Origin: Cupriavidus gilardii
GTDB lineage: Bacteria > Pseudomonadota > Gammaproteobacteria > Burkholderiales > Burkholderiaceae
Assembly: GCF_008801915.1 (NCBI RefSeq)
Contig: NZ_VZOV01000006.1
Coordinates: forward strand, 186,001 to 250,000
Direction of reading: 5' to 3'
Length of the DNA stretch: 64,000 bases
Notes under the pieces: model-generated
Told to the model about the DNA's origin: nothing
What the model saw: only the letters and a program-made list of their open reading frames with translations
The model's database searches: none
Shown here: positions 52,468-61,624 of the stretch, piece after piece
How the letters are laid out: each line of letters begins with the position of its first letter
Numbering within the stretch: the first letter of the stretch is position 1
Program-made: the position numbers and the translations under genes

Positions 52468-53858
52468 GGCCTGGCTCCTGGATTGCCCTTCTGCAACTGG
52501 TCGAGGCGGTCGGGTACCGGATCACCCTCGTAGATGCCGCGCGAGCCTGCCGCGCGCGTACCGTGCCGCTGGATGATGGCCATCGGTGAGTTGTTTGCCA
52601 GCTCGCGCCGAAGCTCCAGCTCCGTCTTCAGGTTGCGGATCTCCCGGTCGAGCGTGTCGCTCTCGTGGTTCACGGCCTTGACCGCGAGTTCGTTGGCTGC
52701 GACGTTGGGCTCCTTCTTGCCCGTGAGCAGCGTGCGCTGGAGCAGCAGCGCTTTTTCCAGCACCGACGACAGCGCCACCTCCGACGCGAGGCGCCGCGCC
52801 AGAAGGTCCTGGTCCGGCTCGTCGCGCAGCGCCTCGATCACGCCACGCGTGATTGGCAGCGACGTGCTGCCAGCCTCGCGCAGGTTCTCAAAGGTGGTAG
52901 TGCGCGTGCCGGAAACCAGCTCCTGAAGGACCTCCAGCTTCGCCTCGTACTCTTCCTGGATCAGCGGCGTCAGCCCGACGCCGGGCACCGTCTCGGTCTT
53001 GGTGCAGGAGTCGCAGGTGCGCTGCACCTGCTCTCCGAGGACCCGCGTGGCCCATTCGGTCGCCTGCTGCGGCGACGTCCAGGTCTGGCAGGACAGGCTC
53101 GCACAACTGGCGGACGCGATGGAGGATGTGTCCGTCACGCCACGACCGTTGACCAGGTTGTAGCCCGCGCGGGTGACGTCGCCGACCACCCGGATGGCGG
53201 ACTGGCCTGCGCCACCAGCATTGCTGCCACCCACCCAGGGCACGCCGTCGTTGCCGCGGCGCGTCTCGGCCTGCTCGACGGCCGACACGGCATCGTTGCT
53301 GCCAACCGCGTCACGCAAGGCCATGCCTTCGGCCATCTGGCTCCAGCCAAGCTGGCCACCCGCTGTCTCGGCCATCTTCTCCGCCATGGCGCGGCACGTC
53401 AGCTTGGAGCGGTCGAAGTCCAGCCGCGCCTGCAGCACGCCGTTGGTCAGCAGGTTGTACAGGCCCGGATCGGCGCGCTGAATGATCAGCGCCGGCAGGG
53501 ACGCTACCGCGCTGGTGGCGCTCTGGATTACGTTGCTCATGATCTGCTGAAAGCCGTTCGTGATGCCGTTGAGCTGATTGCGCAGCGTGGTCTGGATGCT
53601 CATGTCGCCGCAGATCAGGTTGCTGTTCCACCCCACACCGACCCCGATGGAGCGCATGCCGGCCGCGCGGCCCATGGACACCGCGCTGCCGCCGCCGATC
53701 GAGTACATGACGTCATCGCCAATGACGGGGCCGCTGTTCTGGTATCCGACCTGTGCCCACGCCAGGCCGCAGACCAGGGCGAGCGTGCCGGCCAGTGCCG
53801 TCGGGCGCAGCAGGCGGCACGCCTTGGTGGACAGGTTCTTCGGTTCAGGACGCTTCAT
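52464..53858 (-). CDS. Integrating conjugative element protein, PFL_4711 family (TIGR03755)
   Basis: A 464-residue exported protein with a signal peptide ending AWA at about 35. The mature part is Ser/Ala-rich with several cysteines (LICGDMS; SCASLSCQTW; RTCDSCTKTE) and a coiled-coil-like C-terminus (SDTLDREIRNLKTELELRREL). It is in the TraH-like position of ICE transfer clusters: PFL_4711 beside PFL_4710 (TraU-like) and PFL_4709 (TraW-like). It is thought to assemble the conjugative pilus at the outer membrane; the exact role is unproven. Confidence 0.87.
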   Translation of the reverse strand: MKRPEPKNLSTKACRLLRPTALAGTLALVCGLAWAQVGYQNSGPVIGDDVMYSIGGGSAVSMGRAAGMRSIGVGVGWNSNLICGDMSIQTTLRNQLNGITNGFQQIMSNVIQSATSAVASLPALIIQRADPGLYNLLTNGVLQARLDFDRSKLTCRAMAEKMAETAGGQLGWSQMAEGMALRDAVGSNDAVSAVEQAETRRGNDGVPWVGGSNAGGAGQSAIRVVGDVTRAGYNLVNGRGVTDTSSIASASCASLSCQTWTSPQQATEWATRVLGEQVQRTCDSCTKTETVPGVGLTPLIQEEYEAKLEVLQELVSGTRTTTFENLREAGSTSLPITRGVIEALRDEPDQDLLARRLASEVALSSVLEKALLLQRTLLTGKKEPNVAANELAVKAVNHESDTLDREIRNLKTELELRRELANNSPMAIIQRHGTRAAGSRGIYEGDPVPDRLDQLQKGNPGARP

Positions 53859-53867
53859 CGTGGCACC

Positions 53868-54818
53868 TCAGAGGAAATCGACGCTGCCGAGGAACACCTG
53901 GCCCCGGCGTTCGCAGCACGCATACGGACGCCACAGCGCCCACGCGTAGTCGCCTTGCTGGGCTTGGGTCAGCGTGCCGCTGTGGGGGAACACCACGCAG
54001 GTGTTCGACAGGCGCGGCGTCAGTTCCTGCCACTTGCCGGTCGAGGCATCACCTTCCATCAGCGCGCCGGCCGGCCAGTAGCCATCACGCGCGTTGGCGA
54101 GCAGCGGCTGGTACACGTGCAACTGCCCGCGCCGCGTGACGACGTCACCGGCGCGCTGAGCCACGACCGCCCCGGATTTGTGGTCGTCGGTCTGGTGCAG
54201 GAAGCCGCCGCGCGGATAGACATTGCCCCAGAGGTTCATCGTGGTGCGCGCACCGACCTCGCGCCGGCCCGGGATCAGCGCCTCCGGGTAGGCCATCTCG
54301 GGCACGTTGTAGCGCCAGGCCAGCGTGTCCAAGGTGCTGAGCAGATACGGCATGAAGGCCGTTCCCGCGCCTTGGCAAAAATAGCCCGAGGACGAGGCGA
54401 ACTGGTTGAACACCTCGCCGCCGGGATGGCCGATGACATCGGCGTTCTTGAATTTGGCGAGGTTGTTTTCGTGGTCTTCGTTGGTGGTGCCGTCGCCGCC
54501 TGCCTGGGCCGAGGCGTTCGGCATGCTCATCGCTCGCACTTCGACCCAGGGGTTCTCTCCGGTGTTGCTGTAGCTGGAGACGACCGCATCGGGGACGTAG
54601 TGCCGGACCTTGGTGGACGTGCGCACCGAGCAGCCGCCATAGGTGCAATACAGCCAGTAGCAGATGCCCACCACCCGGTACTCCAGGCAGTCCGGCGACA
54701 TGACGGAGGACACGATGGTGACGGTGTTCAGGGCGTAGCTGCCCGTGGCGCTGACCAGCAGCAGCGAGGCCACGGCGACGCGCAGGCGGCGCAGCAGGTC
54801 GAATGGGCGATAGGTCAC
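53868..54818 (-). CDS. TraU-like integrating conjugative element protein, PFL_4710 family (TIGR03756)
   Basis: A 316-residue exported protein with a signal peptide (LLLVSATGSYA). The mature start, SSVMSPDCLEYRVVGICYWLYCTYGGCSV, is Cys-rich and closely resembles F TraU; CVVFPHSGTLTQ and a C-terminal YACCERRG add further cysteines. TraU-like proteins act in pilus assembly and DNA transfer and need disulfide chemistry. The start is GTG at 54818, overlapping the PFL_4709 gene by 4 bp. Confidence 0.9.
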   Translation of the reverse strand: MTYRPFDLLRRLRVAVASLLLVSATGSYALNTVTIVSSVMSPDCLEYRVVGICYWLYCTYGGCSVRTSTKVRHYVPDAVVSSYSNTGENPWVEVRAMSMPNASAQAGGDGTTNEDHENNLAKFKNADVIGHPGGEVFNQFASSSGYFCQGAGTAFMPYLLSTLDTLAWRYNVPEMAYPEALIPGRREVGARTTMNLWGNVYPRGGFLHQTDDHKSGAVVAQRAGDVVTRRGQLHVYQPLLANARDGYWPAGALMEGDASTGKWQELTPRLSNTCVVFPHSGTLTQAQQGDYAWALWRPYACCERRGQVFLGSVDFL

Positions 54819-55270
54819 GGTTGCCTCCTCCGGTGCTGCTCGATGCAGGACACGGCCCGGGCCACGTCAGGCTCGCCATAGACCACATAGCGTTGGTCCA
54901 CCACGACGGCCGGGATGGTCGTGACACCCAAACTCCATGCGTCGGTGATGCCCTGGTAGGCGGTGCCAATGCGGCGCTGAAGGTCGGTGCCGCCTTGGTT
55001 CAGGCGTTGCCGGACGATGGCTGCTGCGCGCTCGGGGTCGGCTGGCAGATCTGCGGAAAGCTCTGCTTCGAGCCCGGATGCCCGGTCCAGCTCGATCAGC
55101 CGCTCGCCGCCCATGGTCTTGACCGGGTGGCGGCTGTCGGTGACGACCACCACGTCGGCGGCGAACGCGGCCGGGCTGAATGCCGCGAACGACGCCGGCA
55201 GCACGATGGCCAGGCCAAGGGTTCGCCAGCCTGGTGCGAACCGGGTAAAAGCTCCTGGCATGTCTTGCAC
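54815..55270 (-). CDS. Integrating conjugative element protein, PFL_4709 family (TIGR03757)
   Basis: A 151-residue periplasmic protein with a signal peptide ending AFA at about 38. The mature domain has a thioredoxin-like or TraW/TrbC-like pattern: VVVVTDSRHPVK, RLNQGGTDLQRRIGTAYQGITDAWSLGVTTIPAVVVDQRYVVYG, where TTIPAVV resembles a cis-proline loop. It lacks CxxC, so it is not a classical oxidoreductase. The start is GTG at 55270; ATG 55261 is possible. Confidence 0.88.
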   Translation of the reverse strand: MQDMPGAFTRFAPGWRTLGLAIVLPASFAAFSPAAFAADVVVVTDSRHPVKTMGGERLIELDRASGLEAELSADLPADPERAAAIVRQRLNQGGTDLQRRIGTAYQGITDAWSLGVTTIPAVVVDQRYVVYGEPDVARAVSCIEQHRRRQP

Positions 55271-55374
55271 CCCGGAAGTTGATCAGGGCCATAGTCAAAC
55301 GCCGAACCCCATGCGGCCCCAACAAACAATGCGCATCGCGGCCACCCCGCATACCTGCTTGTGTCGCCGCGCAG

Positions 55375-55400
55375 AAAAATGCGGAGGCCGAAGCCTCCGC
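55375..55400 (-). terminator. Intrinsic terminator after radC-like gene
   Basis: On the minus strand, GCGGAGGC, TTCG loop, GCCTCCGC (stem 55381-55400) is followed by ATTTTT (55375-55380). It lies 25 bp after the radC-like stop and separates it from the PFL_4709-4711 genes, which must then have their own start of transcription in 55271-55375. Confidence 0.88.
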
Positions 55401-55425
55401 GCTGATCAACGAAGCAGTACAACCC

Positions 55426-55920
55426 TTACAGCAGGCCGGACTCCGCAAAGGAGAACGGGGCACCCTGGCCGACGATGATGTGGTCCAGTACCCGCACATC
55501 GATGAGCGCCAGCGCGGCCTGCAGTTGCTGGGTCAGCATGCGATCCGCGCTCGACGGCTCGGAAATGCCCGAGGGGTGCTGGTGCGCGAAGACCACCGCG
55601 GCCGCATTCAACTGCAGAACACGCTGCACAACGACACGCGGATAGACCGAAGTCGCGTTGATCGTGCCCCTGAACAGCGGCTCGTAGGCCAGTACCTGGT
55701 GCATGCTGTCCAGGAACACAGCGACGAATATTTCGTTGGGCTCGGCCACCAGCTTCACGCGCAGGTAGTCGCGCACGGCCGTGGGGTCGAGGAGTTTCGG
55801 ACCCGCTTTGAAAACCCGCTTCTCCAGCAGCGCAATGGCTTGCTGGATGATCCAGTCCTCGTGCTGGGCAGCGATGGCGGAAAGCGACTCCAGGCAGGAG
55901 TCATTGACGACGAAAGACAT
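55426..55920 (-). CDS. radC: RadC-like JAB-domain protein
   Basis: A 164-residue protein with the JAMM-like motif of Rad[17 protein letters not shown] (His-x-His, then Ser and Asp), and the lead-in [27 protein letters not shown]. It lacks the N-terminal HhH part of chromosomal RadC, as usual for mobile-element versions. ATG 55920 follows GGAGG; the upstream frame is not coding. Such copies are common in ICE transfer regions; a role in anti-restriction or DNA processing has been suggested but not shown. Confidence 0.92.
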   Translation of the reverse strand: MSFVVNDSCLESLSAIAAQHEDWIIQQAIALLEKRVFKAGPKLLDPTAVRDYLRVKLVAEPNEIFVAVFLDSMHQVLAYEPLFRGTINATSVYPRVVVQRVLQLNAAAVVFAHQHPSGISEPSSADRMLTQQLQAALALIDVRVLDHIIVGQGAPFSFAESGLL

Positions 55921-56095
55921 GGCGAACCTCCAAATGGTGAGATCGGAGGGCGCGCGCCCGGGGAGGGCAAGCCCTCCTGGGGAACGAACAAGGTGCATCC
56001 ATCACCGCGGTGGCGGTGATCGTTCGCGGCCAGGATGCGAGGCGAACGGGTTGCGGTCAGCGCAGCGGACTGCGCCGTAGCCTTGAAGACCGGGG

Positions 56096-56860
56096 CTACC
56101 TGGGCATGTCGCCGACGACGTCGGCAGGCATTTCCGATGTGGGTATGGCGGCGGGATCGCCGGCCGCGAGCATGTCCATGGCCGACAGCAAGGCATCGCC
56201 CTCGATCGGGCCCTGCAGCAGGATCGCCTTGCCGGTTTCGCGATCGTGCAGCCGCAGCGATGGCGTGGCGATCACGCCGCTGTTCGTGGCTTCCGCCGTC
56301 TGGGCGCGGATCGGTGCATCGGGCCGCTCGCTCGCCAGACACTGCTCGATCGCTGGAGTGAGGTCGGGGTAGCGCAGCCCTTCAGGCAAGCCCTGGCCGT
56401 CGCTCCGCGTGTGGGCATAGACCCATTCGACGGCCTGCCAAAAGGCGGCATGGCTGCCGGCTTCGCCCGCGCATTCCGCCAGGCGCGCTTCGGCGGACGC
56501 GGCTGGCTCATGCGCGGCCAACGGCAGGTGGTGCCATTGCAAGGTCACGTCCGCATTGCCGGCCACCCAACGCTTGAGCACTGGAAAATAGGACCGGCAG
56601 AACGGGCATTCGAGGTCCGCGTAGAGCGTCAGCGTGAAACGCCCTTCCGGATTGCCCATCTGCCACGGAGGCCCAGCCACCTGCGTGTCGCTGACTGGCG
56701 CCGAAGTCTGAGGTGTGGACCCGCCTGGCGAACGTGACACGAGCCAGATCAGCAGCAGCGCAACCAGCACCGCGGCCAATGCCCAGGGCCAGCGGAACTG
56801 CCAGCGCCGACGACGGAACGCCTGGACCTGCATCGGAATGGATGGGCGTTTCTGTTCCAT
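56096..56860 (-). CDS. Membrane-anchored DsbA-like thioredoxin-fold protein of the transfer region
   Basis: A 254-residue protein with a basic cytoplasmic start, one membrane helix (about 25-43) and a periplasmic DsbA-type domain with CPFC in LYADLECPFCRSYF near 82-90, plus a cis-Pro in IATPSLRL. It resembles the DsbA-like thioredoxins of ICE clusters. It probably forms disulfides in the Cys-rich PFL_4710/4711 pilus-assembly proteins. It precedes radC and follows traC on the minus strand. Confidence 0.88.
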   Translation of the reverse strand: MEQKRPSIPMQVQAFRRRRWQFRWPWALAAVLVALLLIWLVSRSPGGSTPQTSAPVSDTQVAGPPWQMGNPEGRFTLTLYADLECPFCRSYFPVLKRWVAGNADVTLQWHHLPLAAHEPAASAEARLAECAGEAGSHAAFWQAVEWVYAHTRSDGQGLPEGLRYPDLTPAIEQCLASERPDAPIRAQTAEATNSGVIATPSLRLHDRETGKAILLQGPIEGDALLSAMDMLAAGDPAAIPTSEMPADVVGDMPR

Positions 56861-56884
56861 GGCGTTCTCCGGTGTACGGCAGAT

Positions 56885-59776
56885 TCAGGGCAGGTCCAGG
56901 GCCGGCGACTCGATGCCGCGTGCCCGGTCGATCTTCTCGGCCACCTTGAAGGCGGCATCCAACTCGCTGACGCCGTGCTGCTGCATGAGCTGGTAGCGCT
57001 CGGCCTTCTCTTCGGGTTCGGTCTGCGCGAGCGCGAGATACAGGCTCGGCGGCACGGCGCGGAAGAGCACCTCCATGCTCTTGGAGAGGATGACGCCCTC
57101 GGTGAACTTGCCCGCTTCCTTGCGTGCCGAGAGCATCAGCGCTTTCTGCGCTTGGCTCAGTTCGCGGAACCGCGCGATCTTCTCCACTTCATCGGGGGGC
57201 ATCGACAGGCAGATCCACCACTCGATCATGTTGAGCATCGGCTCCGCGGCGCGCGGTAGGTCGTCAATATTTTGTGTAGCTAGCCAGTACCAGGCCCCCA
57301 GCTTGCGCCACATTTTTGTAATTTTCACGGTATACGGCGCGAGCAGCGGGTTCTTGGTGATCACGTGGCCTTCGTCGGTCACGTTGATGATCGGGCGGCC
57401 GAGATACTGGTCACGCTCCGCGATGTTGTTCACCGTGCTGATGAGGCTGATGTACGCGATCGAGAGCTGCGCGTTGTAGCCCTCGCGGGCGTAGGTCGCC
57501 AGATCGACCAGCGTGATGTCGGCCTCGGGCCACGGCGTGCCGTCGCGGTCGAACATCTCGCCGTCCGTGCCTTGGCAGAACATGTCCATCGCGTCCGCCA
57601 TCTCCAGCAGCCGCACGCGCCGCATCTCGGGCAACGTCGGGTCCTGGCCGCGGGTGCGCAGCGCATTGCGCACATCGCGCGTGAGCACAGTGCGCTTCTC
57701 TGCCACGCAATGTTCGGCCGCGTCGAGGATGCACTGGCGGATCAGCGAGCGGTCGGCCCGCGTCATCCGCGCTTCTTCCTTGTCTTCGCCGCCCGTGATC
57801 ATCAGCCGTGCCGTGATCTCCAGCTCGCCCAGCACGTCGCGCTGCTCGTCCGCCTCCATGGCCGAGGCATCCGGTGGCAGGTCTTCGTCCAGTGCATCGG
57901 CATCGAGCGTCTGCACGTCGCTGGGCGTTTCGATCAGCCGGCGTGCGTCGGCGAACGGCGCCAGGCTGATGCCCGAGCCGGGTGCCAGCTTGACCCGGTT
58001 CACGGTCAGCCCCAGGCGCCTGGCGAAGTCGCTGAACAAGCCGAAGCTGTTGCCGGCTTCCACGATGAAGAGGCGCGGCCGATAGATCGCGGTGACCTGG
58101 TTCAGCAGGTTGTTGAGCGTGGCGCTCTTGCCCGAGCCCGTGGGACCGAACAGGAACAGATGGGCATTCATCTGCCGATCCAACCTGTTCAAGGGGTCAA
58201 ACGTAATCGGGCCGCCTCCGCGATTGAACATCGTGATGCCGGGGTGCCCCGTGCCCTGGGCGCGGCCCCACACCGGCGACAGGTTCGCCGCGTGCTGGGC
58301 GAACATCAGTTGCGTGTACCACCGGCGCCGGTCCTTGCCGGGGTTGTAGCAGCACGGCAGCCAGCGCAGGTAGCTGTTGAGCGGCGCCACCTCGTCGTCC
58401 TCGCGCACCGGCTGCAGGCCGGCGTTGAGCATCACGTTCGCGAGGTCCAGGCCGCGCCGATCCAGTTCCGCCTCGTCGCGCCCGCGTAGGTAGAACGCCA
58501 GAGTGCCCCGGTAGAGCTTGTGCGCGCTGCCGATCAGGGAGCGGGCTTCATGCACGTCCTTGAGCGTCTGCTCCGACGCCAGCGTCTCGCCCACAGCTTT
58601 CTTCGCCAGATGGTTGAGGTCCGATTCGAGGACGTCCTGCGGCGTGGCCACCATGGTGAGACACATCAAGGTGTCCTCGGGCATCTGATCGAATAGCGTG
58701 TTGATCGCGTCTCCCTTGCGGGTCTCGCCGGTCAGGTGCCCGGTGCCGGGCGGCATGCGCAGCCGGTCGGTGATCAGCACGCGGTGCGGCATGCCGTCGA
58801 AGTACCAGGCCCCTTGCGCCACGTCCGAGCGCGGCTGCCCAAAGAACAGCCGCTGGCTGAAATCCCGCCCGCTCGCCAACTCGATCTCGCCGGCCTCGCT
58901 TTCCTCGGTACTGTCCGGATAGCGCGCCAACGCGTAGAAGCGCTCCCGGTCCTCCACCCCAGGGCCGAGCAGCGTGGGGCGCGGGTTGAACCATCGCAGC
59001 AGCCAGTCGTGAACGTCCGCTGCAACCATGCGCCGGGCCTGGATGCCGGCGTTCGCCAGGCCGCCGCATAGGCGGTCGCAGACGATGCCCAGCATCTGCT
59101 CGGGTGTCTGGCCGCGGCGGTTTGCCTGTCCCTGTCCGCTCGCGCGGCGGTACACCACCATGCGCACACGCCGCGTCTGCCCGCGCCAGCGCAGCCGCGT
59201 AACCACCGTGTCCTCGAACAGGCCGCCGGGCTTGGCCACAGCGCGCAGGTGGTGGCCGAAGAAGCGCAAGTAGAACTCGGTGAACGCCGAGCCGCGCGCA
59301 CGTGGCTGCACGTAATCGCGCAAGGTCTGCATGTACTGGTCGAAGCTCGGTTCGTCCTGGGCATAGAGCTGGAGCACCCACGGGTTCTCGTCCAGTTCAT
59401 CGAAGCTGTCCTGAAGCGCGTTTTCCAGGGCGTCGCGGGCATGCGCGAGCCAGCCGGGTTCCCGGCCTTCGGTGCCCAGCGGCACCAGCTCGTAGAAGGC
59501 GGCCACCGATTGGCCGTCCTCCAGGAGCATCGATTTCGACTCGGGCAAGAACTCCACCCAGGGCAGCAGTTCCACGAAGGACGGCGCAACGTCGTACAGC
59601 GCCTGCTCGTCGGCCACGGTCGCCGGCTTGCGGCCGTGGACTGCCGAACCGGGTTCGGGGATGCCGGCCTGGCGCAAGGCCTCGACGTGGCGCTGCCAGC
59701 TGTCCGGCTGCTCATCGCTAGCCGGGCTACTGGAGCCGGCGCCGGCCAGCTTCGGCCATGGAAGTTTCCACCGCAT
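56885..59776 (-). CDS. traC: Conjugative transfer ATPase TraC/VirB4, PFL_4706 family (TIGR03744)
   Basis: The main ATPase driving assembly of the conjugative T4SS, at the cytoplasmic face of the inner membrane. The 963-residue product has the TraC-type N-terminal domain, Walker A GPTGSGKS near 535-545, and the Walker B-type TDEGH near 800, with MWRKLGAWYWLATQN following. The length is typical of the ICE version. It starts 1 bp into the lipoprotein gene stop (ATGA-like overlap) and precedes the DsbA-like gene by 24 bp. Confidence 0.94.
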   Translation of the reverse strand: MRWKLPWPKLAGAGSSSPASDEQPDSWQRHVEALRQAGIPEPGSAVHGRKPATVADEQALYDVAPSFVELLPWVEFLPESKSMLLEDGQSVAAFYELVPLGTEGREPGWLAHARDALENALQDSFDELDENPWVLQLYAQDEPSFDQYMQTLRDYVQPRARGSAFTEFYLRFFGHHLRAVAKPGGLFEDTVVTRLRWRGQTRRVRMVVYRRASGQGQANRRGQTPEQMLGIVCDRLCGGLANAGIQARRMVAADVHDWLLRWFNPRPTLLGPGVEDRERFYALARYPDSTEESEAGEIELASGRDFSQRLFFGQPRSDVAQGAWYFDGMPHRVLITDRLRMPPGTGHLTGETRKGDAINTLFDQMPEDTLMCLTMVATPQDVLESDLNHLAKKAVGETLASEQTLKDVHEARSLIGSAHKLYRGTLAFYLRGRDEAELDRRGLDLANVMLNAGLQPVREDDEVAPLNSYLRWLPCCYNPGKDRRRWYTQLMFAQHAANLSPVWGRAQGTGHPGITMFNRGGGPITFDPLNRLDRQMNAHLFLFGPTGSGKSATLNNLLNQVTAIYRPRLFIVEAGNSFGLFSDFARRLGLTVNRVKLAPGSGISLAPFADARRLIETPSDVQTLDADALDEDLPPDASAMEADEQRDVLGELEITARLMITGGEDKEEARMTRADRSLIRQCILDAAEHCVAEKRTVLTRDVRNALRTRGQDPTLPEMRRVRLLEMADAMDMFCQGTDGEMFDRDGTPWPEADITLVDLATYAREGYNAQLSIAYISLISTVNNIAERDQYLGRPIINVTDEGHVITKNPLLAPYTVKITKMWRKLGAWYWLATQNIDDLPRAAEPMLNMIEWWICLSMPPDEVEKIARFRELSQAQKALMLSARKEAGKFTEGVILSKSMEVLFRAVPPSLYLALAQTEPEEKAERYQLMQQHGVSELDAAFKVAEKIDRARGIESPALDLP

Positions 59777-60225
59777 CAGTAGTCCTCCGTCCTCTCGCCA
59801 GGCATCGCGTACTGCACGCGCTGGTACAAGGGGAAAACCGTCGTGTAGCCCGGCACGGGAACGGGGTCGGTGCCGGCCAGGTGCGGGTACACGTACATCA
59901 CGAGATCGGGATTGGGCAGACGCTGGAACTGGCGGTGAACCTCATTGCGCGCGGTGCGCGTGTAGCGCATCTGCTCGACGGGTGCGACCTGCACGTCGGC
60001 GTCGGTCAGGGGCCGACGCAGGCTCTGGCGCGCATCGAGCAGCTGGCGGCCGGCGTTCCGTCCGGCTGCGCCACCGCCGTCGCCGGCCTCCTGCTGCCAG
60101 ATGTCCATCATCGTGCGGTCACCGTGGGTCAGCAGCTTTTCCTTGCTGGTGGCGCAGCCGCCAAGCACCGCGACGGCGAGGGCCAGTGCCAGGCCACGGG
60201 CCAGGTTAGTCAAGTTCGAGTGCAT
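59776..60225 (-). CDS. Conjugative transfer region lipoprotein (TIGR03751 family)
   Basis: A 149-residue lipoprotein with lipobox LGGC (Cys about 23). The mature part is short with no cysteines and ends YTTVFPLYQRVQYAMPGERTEDY. It corresponds by position to the TraV-like lipoprotein of the T4SS outer-membrane core in this ICE family. The ATG at 60225 was chosen because the signal peptide begins there; it overlaps the preceding gene by 20 bp. Confidence 0.88.
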   Translation of the reverse strand: MHSNLTNLARGLALALAVAVLGGCATSKEKLLTHGDRTMMDIWQQEAGDGGGAAGRNAGRQLLDARQSLRRPLTDADVQVAPVEQMRYTRTARNEVHRQFQRLPNPDLVMYVYPHLAGTDPVPVPGYTTVFPLYQRVQYAMPGERTEDY

Positions 60226-61624
60226 GGCTTTCTCCTGCGCGGTGATCGACCTTGCGGCCTTCGGGATCGAAGTCGATGGCGAGCGGCTTTTCGAGGTGGA
60301 CGGCAACCTTGGCGCCGGGCTGGACATAGACGGCGGCGAACGCCTGGCCGTACAACTTGTTGACCCAGGCCGACATGTCCCGCACGCCGCCCGCCAGAAT
60401 CTGGCCGACCGCTTCCTGGCCGGTGATGCCCACGGTGCCGATGGAGCCGTCCGAGCCGACATAGGACATGCGGCCGCTGTCGCTCTCGATGAGTGAGGCC
60501 ACACCGGCGCCGGCCGCGGTGATCAGGGCCTGCGAGCCGAGGTATTGCTGGGCGTTGCTGCGCCGCTCGCCGCTGACGCAAGGAATGCCGTGGGGATCGC
60601 TGATCCAGCCCAAGCCATCGCGCTGTTGGTTGTTCTGCTGGTTGCCCTCGCGGTCTTCGGGGATCGTGCGAATCGTGCCGTCGTGGAAGACGAACGTGAT
60701 GCTGCGCACCTGGCCGCGCACGCACGAGAGCGTCCAGTCGCCCGAAGCGGTGCCGCTGAACACGGCGCCGGCCACGTCGGGAATGTCGATGCCATTGGCG
60801 GTCAGGTTGTCCGGCCCGACCAGAACTTTGAACGGATAGGGATCGTTGACCGTGCCGTCGATCGGCACGCGGCCGATCAGCGCTGTCATGGCGACCGAAC
60901 CCATGAGCGTGGAGTTGGTCGGCACGGTGTAGACCGGCTTGGCACTCTTGACCCCGGCGGCGCGGGCGCCCGCGTTGGCCACGGTTTCCGCAGTGGTTTC
61001 GAGCGTGCTCTGCGCCGGGCCGAAGCTCGTGGGGAAGCTCATGCCGCCGCTCGCGCCACGCCCCCCGTTGCGCCCCTCGGCGGGCTTTGCGTCGTCCGGC
61101 TCGACCCACCGCACGCCGCCCTCCATGCCTGCCTCGTCGCCGCCCTGCAGCCCCAGGCCCACGGGCAGGTCCGCATGGCCGCCGCCGCGCCCGCCGATGC
61201 TGTCCAGACGCCGCTGCAGGTCGGCGAGCAGCCCTTCGGTCTGCTGGCGCGCGCTGGCCGCCTGCTCTTGGTCGCGGCGCAGGTTGGACCGCTCGGATTC
61301 GAGCGCCGAGTTGATGCGCTGGTCGATGGAGTTCTCGCGCTGGCGCAGTCGCTGGTTCTCTTCACGCTGCGACTTGTTGTCCGAGAGCGCGGTCTGAAGC
61401 TCGGTGCGCAACTGCTTCACTTGGGCAACGAGCGTCGCCACGGTGTCGCGCGGGGTGTCGCCTTCGATGCCCAGCGCCTTCATTTCATCGGGCGTGAGCT
61501 GGGCGCCGTTGTCCGCCGCGGGTGGCGCCGTGCTGCCTCCACCCGAGAACAGCCGGATACCGACGAACAGCACCAGGATGGCAACAGGGATCATCAGCCA
61601 CTTGAGCAGGCCGTTACTGCGCAT
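60206..61624 (-). CDS. TraB-like integrating conjugative element protein, PFL_4705 family (TIGR03752)
   Basis: A 472-residue protein with an N-terminal membrane helix (about 11-28) and a long coiled coil (about 60-135, VAQVKQLRTELQTALSDNK...). A linker leads to a periplasmic domain with GTASGDWTLSCVRGQVRSITFVF and IPCVSGER. This is the VirB10/TraB arrangement: an inner-membrane anchor bridging to the outer-membrane core. Its order between PFL_4704 and the lipoprotein gene is standard. Confidence 0.9.
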   Translation of the reverse strand: MRSNGLLKWLMIPVAILVLFVGIRLFSGGGSTAPPAADNGAQLTPDEMKALGIEGDTPRDTVATLVAQVKQLRTELQTALSDNKSQREENQRLRQRENSIDQRINSALESERSNLRRDQEQAASARQQTEGLLADLQRRLDSIGGRGGGHADLPVGLGLQGGDEAGMEGGVRWVEPDDAKPAEGRNGGRGASGGMSFPTSFGPAQSTLETTAETVANAGARAAGVKSAKPVYTVPTNSTLMGSVAMTALIGRVPIDGTVNDPYPFKVLVGPDNLTANGIDIPDVAGAVFSGTASGDWTLSCVRGQVRSITFVFHDGTIRTIPEDREGNQQNNQQRDGLGWISDPHGIPCVSGERRSNAQQYLGSQALITAAGAGVASLIESDSGRMSYVGSDGSIGTVGITGQEAVGQILAGGVRDMSAWVNKLYGQAFAAVYVQPGAKVAVHLEKPLAIDFDPEGRKVDHRAGESHALELD

